A DNA stretch of 64,000 bases, from positions 1-64,000 of the forward strand of contig NZ_LFLT01000019.1 of the NCBI RefSeq assembly GCF_001189955.1, given 5' to 3'. The notes below the pieces were generated by a model. It did not search any database, had not been told where the DNA came from, and saw only the letters and a list, made by a program, of their open reading frames with translations. The translations under genes were made by a program, and so were the position numbers. The DNA is from Herbaspirillum chlorophenolicum (GTDB lineage: Bacteria > Pseudomonadota > Gammaproteobacteria > Burkholderiales > Burkholderiaceae_D). Shown here piece after piece: positions 53,547 to 63,438 of this stretch. Position 1 is the first letter of the stretch. Every line of letters begins with the position of its first letter.

Positions 53547-53933
53547 TCAGAACCAGCGGATCAGCCCGCGCGGCAACAGGCGGCTGATGCGTAGCGCGCC
53601 CTGGCCGTCCGCCGTGCAGCAGTCGGCGATAGCCGGCTGCTGGCGGACAAACCAGCCGCGCACCGCCCGAACGGCACGCGCCAGCGGGCCGGGCAGCGGC
53701 AGGATGTCAAATTCGGCGCAACCCTTGACGGCTTCAAACACCGCCAGCCCGCGGCCGTGGAAATCGAAGTCGCGGCCGGGGCTCAGCCACACGTCCGCCC
53801 CGCCCTCTTCCACCGTCAGCCAGATCAACCCACTGCGCACCCTCACGCGTACCGGGCTTTGCAGCCGCATGGCGTGGACGCGCCCTTCTTCAAGGCATAG
53901 CGGGGCCTGTTCGTTTGTGAATGAAATTGGCAT
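53547..53933 (-). CDS. DUF2917 family protein
   Basis: A 128-residue protein. The start at 53933 begins MPISFTNEQAPLCLEEGRVHAMRLQSPVRVRVRSGLIWLTVEEGGADVWLSPGRDFDF, a cupin-like beta pattern I recognise as DUF2917, small proteins of unknown role often found beside a LysR gene in Burkholderiales. An alternative start at 53975 adds 14 residues. It is divergent from a GcvA-like LysR gene, its probable regulator. Confidence 0.72.
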   Translation of the reverse strand: MPISFTNEQAPLCLEEGRVHAMRLQSPVRVRVRSGLIWLTVEEGGADVWLSPGRDFDFHGRGLAVFEAVKGCAEFDILPLPGPLARAVRAVRGWFVRQQPAIADCCTADGQGALRISRLLPRGLIRWF

Positions 53934-54069
53934 GGCGGACTCCTTTTCCCGTTTCGCCGGACAAGCCCGGGCCAAGCCTCTATGCCTTGCCCTTCTAGGA
54001 TATTTCCGGTGATTTCGTTGAATTGGATTTCATTGTAGGAAGCCTCACGCGCAAACCAAAACGATATAT

Positions 54070-54088
54070 ATTCGGCGTTATTGCGAAT
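54070..54088. promoter_or_regulatory. Inverted repeat in the DUF2917-LysR intergenic region
   Basis: ATTCG-N9-CGAAT, next to an AT-rich ATATATA stretch, 21 bases before the LysR start codon. It is a plausible autoregulatory site. Confidence 0.4.
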
Positions 54089-54108
54089 CAAATTCACAAG
54101 GAACCAGC

Positions 54109-55029
54109 ATGGCCGACTTGAGGAAGCTACCCAACCTGGCGGCGCTGCGCGCCTTCGATGCCGCCGCGCGCTACGAATGCTTCTCGCGCGCCGCCGAGGA
54201 AATCCATGTCACGCCCGGCGCCATCAGCCACCAGGTGCGCGCGCTGGAAGAGGAGCTCGGCCTGCAGCTGTTCATCCGCCACGGCAAGCGCATTTCAGTG
54301 ACCGAAACCGGCCAGCGCTTCGCCGCCACCATCCGCAAGTCGCTGTCCGAGATCGCACTGGCGGCCGAGCACTTGCGCAGCCTGAACCGCCAGCAACGGC
54401 TGGTGATATCGAGCACGCCTTCGTTTGCCTCGCGCTGGCTGGCGCCGCGCCTGTGGAAGTTCATCGACCGCCATCCGGAGATCGAGGTGGTGCTGCAGTC
54501 GGGCAGCCATTTATCCGACTTGCGCCTGGACGGCGTCGATGTCGGCCTGCGCTTCGGCCGCGGCGGCTATAGCGGTGTGGTATCGGAAAAACTGAGCGAC
54601 GATTACTACTACCCGGTGGCTTCCCCCGCCTACCGCAGCAAGCGCGGCAAAAAACCCTCCAAACTCGCCGACCTCGCGCAATGCACACTGCTGCGCATGG
54701 ACCAGCGCGAATCCTGGCAGCCCTGGCTGCAACAAGCCGGGCTGGATTTGCCGGAGCCCACCGGCGGACTGGTGATCGAGGATTCTTCGCTGACCCTGCG
54801 CGCGGCGGCTGACGGCAGCGGCGTGGCGTTGACCCGGCACATGATCGCCTCGCAGGAAATCGCCGCCGGCGAAGTGGTGCGGCTGTTCGACGTGGCCCTG
54901 AAGGCCGACGAATCGTATTACTTCGTGCACCTTCCTGAGGGACAAGAGAAGCCGGCCGTGGCTGAATTCAAGAAGTGGATCTTCATGGAAATGAAGCTCT
55001 TCCGCGAAACCGGCGGCTGGCCCGGCTGA
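54109..55029 (+). CDS. LysR-family transcriptional regulator, GcvA-like
   Basis: A 306-residue regulator. The helix-turn-helix is at 9-65 (PNLAALRAFDAAARYECFSRAAEEIHVTPGAISHQVRALEEELGLQLFIRHGKRISVTETGQRF), a sequence characteristic of the GcvA subgroup. The effector domain spans 90-300. The start has an AAGGAACCAGC ribosome site. It is divergent from the DUF2917 gene. Target and ligand are unknown. Confidence 0.88.
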   Translation: MADLRKLPNLAALRAFDAAARYECFSRAAEEIHVTPGAISHQVRALEEELGLQLFIRHGKRISVTETGQRFAATIRKSLSEIALAAEHLRSLNRQQRLVISSTPSFASRWLAPRLWKFIDRHPEIEVVLQSGSHLSDLRLDGVDVGLRFGRGGYSGVVSEKLSDDYYYPVASPAYRSKRGKKPSKLADLAQCTLLRMDQRESWQPWLQQAGLDLPEPTGGLVIEDSSLTLRAAADGSGVALTRHMIASQEIAAGEVVRLFDVALKADESYYFVHLPEGQEKPAVAEFKKWIFMEMKLFRETGGWPG

Positions 55030-55042
55030 TTTCCCCAAACAA

Positions 55043-55077
55043 AAACCCGGCGCGCCTTGGCAGGCAACGCCGGGTTT
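55043..55077. terminator. Terminator between LysR and ybeD
   Basis: Arms AAACCCGGCG (55043-55052) and CGCCGGGTTT (55068-55077) with a 15-base loop and A/T runs on both sides, shared by convergent genes. Confidence 0.75.
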
Positions 55078-55098
55078 CATAAGCAAGCGCGCAAGGGC

Positions 55099-55371
55099 TT
55101 ACAGCACGAATTTCACCTTCTCGTGCGACGACAGCGCGCGGTACAGGTTATCCAGCTGCTCGCGGCTGGTGGCACGGACGGTCAGCGTCAGCGACAGGTA
55201 CTTGCCCTGCGAGGACGGCCGCATCTCCAGCTTGCCGGCATGGAATTCAGGGTCGTGCTCGACCACCAGTTCGACGATAGTCTGGGCGAATTCATCGTGC
55301 AGGATCCCGACCACCTTGATCGGGAAGTCGCTCGGATATTCGATGAGGGATTCTTCGGTTGGGATAGTCAT
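55099..55371 (-). CDS. ybeD: YbeD/DUF493 family protein
   Basis: A 90-residue ferredoxin-fold protein (ESLIEYPSDFPIKVVGILHDEFAQTIVELVVEHDPEF... YRALSSHEKVKFVL), the YbeD/DUF493 family. Bacterial members sit next to lipB with no proven role; a link with lipoate metabolism is inferred from this. Start at 55371. It is downstream of dat on the same strand. Confidence 0.88.
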   Translation of the reverse strand: MTIPTEESLIEYPSDFPIKVVGILHDEFAQTIVELVVEHDPEFHAGKLEMRPSSQGKYLSLTLTVRATSREQLDNLYRALSSHEKVKFVL

Positions 55372-55577
55372 GGCAGTATGGCTCAGCGTGTTCCGCTGGC
55401 GTTCCGTTTTCAATGTACCCATATGGGGCTCAAACGGCCGGCTTCAAGCGGAAGGGGTTGCGGGAGGGGGAATGCCGACATTTTACGCCATACAACGGCA
55501 AATCAAGCCCACAATACACCCCAACACGCACATGGGCCGCACTTGGCGGCCCATGCAAGCAAAAAACCTCAAACGGC

Positions 55578-56426
55578 TTACAGGCGCGCCTTGGCCGCCT
55601 GGTAAGCAGCGTAGACCTTGGCATAGACCGGACCCGGCTTGCCGCTGCCGATGGGCTTGCCGTCCAGCGTCACCACCGGCAGCACTTCCTTGCTGGCCGA
55701 GGAGATGAACAGTTCATCGGCGGCGAACACCTCGTCGCGCAGGATGCGGCGCGCTTCCAGCGCGATGCCCTGCCCGGCGCACAGTTCTTCCATCAAACCG
55801 TAGCGGATGCCTTCCAGGATCAGGTTGTCCTTGGGCGGCGCGGAAATCTTGCCGTCCTTGACCACCCATACGTTGGACGAGGATGCCTCGGACAGGAAAC
55901 CGTCGCGGAACTGGATGGCCTCGGTCACTTCGTTTTCTGCCGCGAACTGCGCCGCCAGCACGTTGCCCAGCAGCGAGGTCGACTTGATCTGGCAGTTCAG
56001 CCAGCGGCGGTCTTCCATGCTCACGCAAGCCACGCCGTTTTCGCGCGCGGAGGCCGGCGGCAGCACCATGGGATTGGTCATGATCAGCACGGTCGGCACC
56101 ACTTCCTTGGGGAAAGCATGCGCACGCTTGGCCACGCCGCGCGTGACCTGGATGTAGATCATCTGGTCGTCCAGGTTGTTGGCCTGCACCACGCGCTCTA
56201 TCAGGGCGAACCATTCGGCTTCGTTATGCGGATTCGGAATGGAGATGGTCTTCAGGCTGCGGAACAGGCGCGCCAGGTGCTGTTGGCCGCGAAAGGCCTT
56301 GCGGCCATACATCGGGATCACTTCATAGATGCCGTCACCGAAGATGAAACCTCGATCCAGCACGGGAACGCGGGCTTCGGACAGGGGCGTGAGTTCGCCG
56401 TTCAGGTAGACGATGGGGTCGTTCAT
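55578..56426 (-). CDS. dat: D-amino acid aminotransferase (class IV PLP enzyme)
   Basis: A 282-residue class IV aminotransferase. RGFIFGDGIYEVIPMY (about 25-40), QVTRGVAKRAHAFP, the presumed PLP lysine in QIKSTSLLGNVLAA (about residue 144), and EASSSNVWVV are typical of D-alanine/D-amino acid transaminases (Dat), which exchange amino groups among D-amino acids and 2-oxo acids. GGAAAA precedes the start. The dat-ybeD-lipB-lipA order is common in betaproteobacteria; here LysR and DUF2917 genes have come between ybeD and lipB. Confidence 0.85.
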   Translation of the reverse strand: MNDPIVYLNGELTPLSEARVPVLDRGFIFGDGIYEVIPMYGRKAFRGQQHLARLFRSLKTISIPNPHNEAEWFALIERVVQANNLDDQMIYIQVTRGVAKRAHAFPKEVVPTVLIMTNPMVLPPASARENGVACVSMEDRRWLNCQIKSTSLLGNVLAAQFAAENEVTEAIQFRDGFLSEASSSNVWVVKDGKISAPPKDNLILEGIRYGLMEELCAGQGIALEARRILRDEVFAADELFISSASKEVLPVVTLDGKPIGSGKPGPVYAKVYAAYQAAKARL

Positions 56427-56602
56427 GGTGAATTTTCCAAGTGGTCGGGAATGAGGGAAAGCGGTGGATTCGCAGCCGCCATTCAAAGATTGTGGCATAC
56501 GCAAGTGTACGGGGTTATGCAAAAACGGTATTGCATCTCCCGTTTTTCACTTGCCGCCGGACGACGCTGGGCCCTGACTTTCACCAGGACGGCATGCGAG
56601 GT

Positions 56603-58348
56603 TTAAAGCGCCGCAACCTCTACCCGGCATCCCTCGCCTTCGCCCATCGGCACGAACCTCCAGCGCAGCGAATGGAAGCGCGCCAACGTCTCGCGGTGGG
56701 CGATGCTGACCACCGTCACGCCCGGCAGCTCCCGCGGCAACGCTGCGTACAGCACTTCTTCGGTTTCGCCATCCATGGCGCTGCTGGCCTCGTCCAGAAA
56801 CACCAGCGCCGGCCGGTTCAGGAACACCCGTACGAAGGCCAGGCGCTGCTGCTCGCCAGGCGACAAGGCATGGCTCCAGTTGGCGGCCTGGTCCAGTCGG
56901 CCAACCAGTTGCGGCAACCGGCACAGCGCCAGGTAACGCGCGATCGTCGCATCGTCGAAACTGCCTTCGGCAGCCGGGTACGACAGTGCCGCGCGCAAGG
57001 TGCCGATCGGCAGGTAACTGCGCTGCGGCAGGAACATCATCGCCGCGTCGGCAGGCAGGCCGATACGCCCGCGCCCATAGGGCCAGACATCGGCGATGGC
57101 GCGGATCAGCGTCGACTTGCCGCAGCCGGAAGGGCCGCTGACCAGCACATGCTCGCCCGATTCCAGGCGCGCATCCATGCCGCGCAACACAACGCCGCCA
57201 TCCGGCAAGGACAGCTGCAGGCCTTCGATGGTCAGCGCGCTGCCGGTGTGCCGCTCGACCTCGATGGTGCGCGCCATGCCTTGCGCACGCTCGACGTCGG
57301 CATTGAAGCCGGCCAGGCGGTTGATGCTGGCCTTCCAGCTGGCCAGCGTGGTGAAGGCGTTGATGAACCACGACAGCGCATCCTGCACCTGGCCGAAGGC
57401 ATTGCTGATCTGCATCAGCACGCCCAGCGAGATGGCGCCGGAGAAATAGCGCGGCGCCGACACCAGCATCGGAAAAATGACCGCGAACTGGCCGTAGAAA
57501 TTGACCGCGATATTGAGCTTCTTGGTCACGCGCATGATGTCCCACCAGTTGCCTCGGATGTCGTCCAGGCGCGCGGTGAGCTGCGCGCGCTCCTGCGCCT
57601 CGCCGCGATATAAGGCGACGGCTTCCGAATGTTCACGCACGCGGATCAGGCCGAAACGGAAGTTCGCCTCGAAGCGTTCCTGGTTGAAATTCAGGCCGAC
57701 CAGCGGCTGGCCGATCCACCACACAACGGCCGAACCGACCGCCGCATAGGCCACCGCGAACCACACCATGTAACCGGGAATGCTCCATGCCTGTCCCAGC
57801 GCGGAGAAGGAAGCCGGCCCGCTCACCAGCCACAGGATATGCACGAAGGAGAGCAGCGTGACGCTGCTGGAGATGAAGCCCAGCACCAGCGACAGCGTGT
57901 CGGAAGTCAGCGCGCGCAAATCCTCGGCAATACGCTGGTCGGGGTTGTCGGAGAGGCGGCCCTGCTGGCCCTGTTCGATGCGGTAGTAGGCGCGGTGCGC
58001 CAGCCAGCGATCCATGTAGCGCTCGGTCATCCAGTAGCGCCAGCGGATCTGCAGCGCCTGCGTCAGATAGACGCTGTAGATGGCGACCACGATGAAGACG
58101 AAGGCCAGGCCGGAGAATTGCCACAGCAGCGATTTGAACTGCGGGTAATTGTGCGCCTGGAGCACGTCATACATGTCGCGGTTCCAGGAATTGAGGCGCA
58201 CGTTGATGTAGACCATCCCCAGGTTCAGGGCAATGATCGCGAACAGGAGGCCGAAGGCTTTCCATTTCTGGTCGGAAGCCCAGAACGGTTTGATCAGTTT
58301 CCAGACGGCGGCGCGGCCGGGGCTGCTGGGTGGCGTAGTGTTGGTCAT
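56603..58348 (-). CDS. ABC transporter, SbmA/BacA-type membrane domain fused to ATPase (YddA-like)
   Basis: A 581-residue fused permease-ATPase. Residues 1-330 carry about six helices of the SbmA/BacA-like type (LNSWNRDMYDVLQAHNYPQFKSLLWQF, RWRYWMTERYMDRWLAHRAYYRIE, DNPDQRIAEDLRALT). The ATPase has Walker A GPSGCGKST, signature LSPGEQQRLAF and Walker B ALVFLDEASSAMDGE. Family members include YddA and vitamin B12 or long-chain acyl transporters. Substrate is unknown. It is divergent from another ABC exporter gene. Confidence 0.87.
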   Translation of the reverse strand: MTNTTPPSSPGRAAVWKLIKPFWASDQKWKAFGLLFAIIALNLGMVYINVRLNSWNRDMYDVLQAHNYPQFKSLLWQFSGLAFVFIVVAIYSVYLTQALQIRWRYWMTERYMDRWLAHRAYYRIEQGQQGRLSDNPDQRIAEDLRALTSDTLSLVLGFISSSVTLLSFVHILWLVSGPASFSALGQAWSIPGYMVWFAVAYAAVGSAVVWWIGQPLVGLNFNQERFEANFRFGLIRVREHSEAVALYRGEAQERAQLTARLDDIRGNWWDIMRVTKKLNIAVNFYGQFAVIFPMLVSAPRYFSGAISLGVLMQISNAFGQVQDALSWFINAFTTLASWKASINRLAGFNADVERAQGMARTIEVERHTGSALTIEGLQLSLPDGGVVLRGMDARLESGEHVLVSGPSGCGKSTLIRAIADVWPYGRGRIGLPADAAMMFLPQRSYLPIGTLRAALSYPAAEGSFDDATIARYLALCRLPQLVGRLDQAANWSHALSPGEQQRLAFVRVFLNRPALVFLDEASSAMDGETEEVLYAALPRELPGVTVVSIAHRETLARFHSLRWRFVPMGEGEGCRVEVAAL

Positions 58349-58810
58349 GGCAAGCGGGTTGGCGATGGACTTGCCGACCAGCTTGCCGTTACAGACTTAA
58401 GCCAGACTTAACATCCGCCGATGCAGGAACCTGTTCCAAGGAAGCGACAATTCGTTTTTTCCGACAAGTGTTTTCCTGTGCGGCGGTGTACGCAATCCTT
58501 CCCGTTATGAGATCATTCGGCTTCATCTTTTCCTTCTGCAACGCTCCGGCTCCCTAAAATGGCCGGATGCCGCAGGAAAACAGTAAGGAAGACAAGCCAT
58601 CGCCGTACCGGGCAACAAAATAAGCGGCCTTAAGCCGCACCCGCCCAGCAACACCTGCGCGCACGGTCATCCGATCGATACCGACTTCCCGGCGCGCAAC
58701 GATGAATGAATAATAATTGACGCCCCGCCTGCCCGGCCCGACACGCTCACATCGACCGTCGGCGTCGCGGCGACGCCACTTGCGGCAGGCCCGGCTTTTG
58801 TGGAGTTTGC
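58349..58810. other. Intergenic region between two divergent ABC transporter genes
   Basis: 462 bases containing promoters for both genes. A direct repeat CAGACTTAA occurs at 58393-58401 and 58404-58412 (11-base period), about 50 bases upstream of the minus-strand gene. I see no gene and no strong promoter match. Confidence 0.45.
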
Positions 58811-60670
<1,860 letters not shown>

Positions 60671-60693
60671 GGAAAACGCAAGGTCTGGAGATG

Positions 60694-60722
60694 GCCCCGT
60701 CAATGTGACGGGGCTTTTTTTT
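60694..60722 (+). terminator. Terminator after the ABC exporter
   Basis: Arms GCCCCGTCA (60694-60702) and TGACGGGGC (60706-60714) with a 3-base loop, then eight T's. Confidence 0.9.
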
Positions 60723-60769
60723 GCGGGAAGCGCTCAGCAAGACAAAACTCCCCGACATCACCGCGACGC

Positions 60770-63124
60770 TCACTCCAGCGTGAACGAAGCCGTCTTCACG
60801 TCCTTGGAATCGAGCCCCACCTGCACCTGGAATTCGCCCGGCTCGGCCACGTGTTCCAGCTTGGCGTTGTAGAAGCTGAGCGCCTTCGCATCGATGGTGA
60901 AGCGCACTTCCTTTTGCTCGCCCGGCTGCAGCAACACCTTGCGGAAGTCCTTCAGCTCCTTGACCGGACGCACCACCGAAGCGGCCACATCGCGGATGTA
61001 CAACTGCACCACGGTAGCGCCGGCGCGGCGGCCGGTGTTCTTCACGGTGACCGTGGCATCGACGCGGCCATCGGCTTTCATCACCGGCTGTGACATGGTC
61101 ACACCGGACAGGCTGAACTCGGTGTAGCTCAAGCCATAGCCGAATGGGTAGAGCGGTCCGTTGGGTTCTTCGAAGTACTGCGAGGTGTAGTTGCCCGGCT
61201 TGCCTTCGGTGAACGGACGGCCCAGGCGCGCGTGGTTGTAGTAGCTGGGGATCTGGCCCACCGAGCGCGGGAAGGTGATCGGCAATTTGCCCGAGGGGTT
61301 GACGTCGCCGAACAGGATGTCGGCAATCGCATGGCCGCCTTCAGTGCCGGTGTACCAGGTCTCGAGAATGGCGGAAGCATTGTCGCGCGCCCAGTTCAGG
61401 TCCAGCGGACGGCCGTTCATCAGTACCAGCACCAGCGGCTTGCCGGTGGCCTTCAACGCCTTGAGCAAGGCCATCTGGTTCTCCGGCAACGTCAGCTGCG
61501 TGCGGCTCGACGACTCGTGCGACATGCCGCGCGACTCGCCCACTGCCGCCACGACCACGTCCGCACTGCGCGCCGCCTTGACCGCCTCGGCGATCATGGC
61601 TTGCGGGCTGCGCTTGTCCTGCACCACCTCGGGGTCGTCCCAGTTGAGGAAGTTGAGGTAGTCGACGATGTGCTTGTCTTCAGTGATGTTGGCGCCGCGC
61701 GCGTAGACCAGTTTGGCCTTGGCGCCGAGCGCATCCTGCAGGCCCTGTTTCAGCGTGACGGTCTGCTTGTCCACTCCTGCCCCCGACCAGCTGCCCAGCA
61801 TGTCGATATGCGAATCCGCCAGCGGGCCGACCAGTGCGATGGCTCCCGTCTTCTTCAGCGGCAACGTGGCATTGCGGTTTTCCAGCAGCACCATGGACTG
61901 TTGCGCTACCTCACGCGCGGCGGCGCGGTGCAGGCGGCTCTCGGCATTCACGCTGGGCGGATCGCCGGCGGCCTGGCCGATGCGCACGTAAGGGTCCTGG
62001 AACAGGCCCATGTCGTACTTGGCGCCAAGGATCTCGCGCACGGCATTGTCGAGATCCTGCTGCGCTACCTTGCCCGACTTGAGCAAGCCCGGCAGCTGGC
62101 TGAGGTAGACCTGGTCGGCCATGCTCATGTCGGTGCCGGCCTTGATCGACAGTTGCGCCGCTTCGGCCTCGTCGCGCGCCACGCCGTGGTTCACCAGTTC
62201 GGTGATGGCGCCGTGGTCGCTTACGGTCAGCCCTTTGAAGCCCCACTCGCGGCGCAGCAGGTCTTGCAGCAGCCAGACATTGGATGTGGCAGGCGTGCCG
62301 TTGATGGAGTTGAGCGCCACCATGATCGCGCCGGCGCCGGCATCCACTGCGGCGCGATAAGGCGGCAGGTAGTCGTTGTACATGCGCTGCGGGTCCATGT
62401 TGACCACGTTGTAGTCGCGTCCGCCCTCGACCGCGCCATACAGCGCGAAGTGCTTGACGCTGGCCATCAGGCGGTCGGCGGCGATGGGCTTCTTCTCGCC
62501 CTGCAGCGCGCGCACCGAGACTTCAGCGATGCGCGACACCAGATACGGATCTTCGCCGAAGCCTTCCGAAGTACGGCCCCAGCGCGGATCGCGGCTGATG
62601 TCGACCATCGGTGCGAAGGTCATGTCGATACCGTCGGCAGCGGCTTCTTCGGCGGCGGTGCGCATGGCGGTGGCGACCACGTCCAGGTCCCAGCTCGAGG
62701 CCAGCCCGAGGCCGATCGGGAAAGTGGTGCGATGGCCGTGGATCACGTCGTAGGCGAAGAACATCGGGATCTTCAGGCGCGAACGCATGGCGCCATCCTG
62801 CAACGGCCGGTTGTCGGCGCGCGTGACCGAGTTGAAGGTACCGCCGACGCGACCGGCGGCGATTTCATCGGCCAGTTTTTTGGCAGGCATGTCGGGGCCG
62901 ATGCTGACCAGGCGCAATTGGCCGATCTTTTCATCAACCGTCATCTGCGACATCAGGTCATTGATGAAGGCGGCCTTATCGCCAAGCAGGGCCGGCTTGC
63001 CCTGCGCATATGCCTGCGGCGCCAGGAGGCTGACGGCACAGGCCAGCGCACACACTGATGCAATGTAGCGATGACGTGAACGGCGCGCGTGAGCGGCCGG
63101 CCTGGCGGGGTGCTTGATGAACAC
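60770..63124 (-). CDS. bglX: Periplasmic beta-glucosidase, GH3 family
   Basis: A 784-residue exported enzyme, signal peptide residues 1-40 (ending AYAQ). The GH3 TIM-barrel domain has FFAYDVIHGHRTTFPIGLGLASSWD, APMVDISRDPRWGRTSEGFGEDPYL, and the nucleophile Asp in GFKGLTVSDHGAI (about residue 297). The second domain carries the acid/base region, followed by a C-terminal fibronectin-III-like domain. This is the BglX pattern, which releases glucose from beta-glucosides. The start is GTG with a GAGGA site. It is divergent from opgG, a glucan-biosynthesis gene. Confidence 0.93.
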   Translation of the reverse strand: MFIKHPARPAAHARRSRHRYIASVCALACAVSLLAPQAYAQGKPALLGDKAAFINDLMSQMTVDEKIGQLRLVSIGPDMPAKKLADEIAAGRVGGTFNSVTRADNRPLQDGAMRSRLKIPMFFAYDVIHGHRTTFPIGLGLASSWDLDVVATAMRTAAEEAAADGIDMTFAPMVDISRDPRWGRTSEGFGEDPYLVSRIAEVSVRALQGEKKPIAADRLMASVKHFALYGAVEGGRDYNVVNMDPQRMYNDYLPPYRAAVDAGAGAIMVALNSINGTPATSNVWLLQDLLRREWGFKGLTVSDHGAITELVNHGVARDEAEAAQLSIKAGTDMSMADQVYLSQLPGLLKSGKVAQQDLDNAVREILGAKYDMGLFQDPYVRIGQAAGDPPSVNAESRLHRAAAREVAQQSMVLLENRNATLPLKKTGAIALVGPLADSHIDMLGSWSGAGVDKQTVTLKQGLQDALGAKAKLVYARGANITEDKHIVDYLNFLNWDDPEVVQDKRSPQAMIAEAVKAARSADVVVAAVGESRGMSHESSSRTQLTLPENQMALLKALKATGKPLVLVLMNGRPLDLNWARDNASAILETWYTGTEGGHAIADILFGDVNPSGKLPITFPRSVGQIPSYYNHARLGRPFTEGKPGNYTSQYFEEPNGPLYPFGYGLSYTEFSLSGVTMSQPVMKADGRVDATVTVKNTGRRAGATVVQLYIRDVAASVVRPVKELKDFRKVLLQPGEQKEVRFTIDAKALSFYNAKLEHVAEPGEFQVQVGLDSKDVKTASFTLE

Positions 63125-63438
63125 GTAAATTCCTCTCTTTTTATAGGACGCATCTCACGCCTGTGGATGAAATGCGTTCTGAAACTTTGACCGCGGCACG
63201 TCCTCATACTGGAGGCGCCGCGGACTGGAAACGGATGATGCCGTCGGTGCGGGAGCCCTGGCGCGATGAATGCTTGCGCATTTTCCTGCGCATTTGCTTG
63301 TTCTATGACGTGCCGGTGGCTGGACGGTTCGCTATATTATTCTGTTTTAATGCTTGCCGGGCTCTGCCCCCGCTGCCGATCGCAGCGCAAAGTTGCCATG
63401 GCGGCACCTGCAGGCGCCGCGTCCTTATGGAGAAATAA
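63125..63438. other. Intergenic region between bglX and opgG
   Basis: 314 bases between divergent genes. It contains the solo palindromic repeat at 63145-63180 just upstream of bglX. The rest includes an AT-rich patch near 63330-63350 (CTATATTATTCTG), which may hold a promoter for opgG, but I cannot fix the boxes. A 91-codon plus-strand frame here has no family features. Confidence 0.45.
63145..63180. repeat. Solo palindromic repeat upstream of bglX
   Basis: A unit whose last 35 bases match 9763-9797 at 30 of 35 positions. It is a near-palindrome: AGGACGCATCTCA at the left and TGAAATGCGTTCT at the right pair at 11 of 13 positions, with a 10-base loop. It sits about 20 bases upstream of the bglX start codon. 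Confidence 0.8.

Noticed and set aside
61232-63058. 608-codon plus-strand frame
   Set aside because: It is antisense to bglX, which has clear GH3 motifs; the shadow has no domain.
63163-63438. 91-codon frame upstream of opgG
   Set aside because: It starts within the palindromic repeat and has no recognisable domain; its end merely abuts the opgG start.
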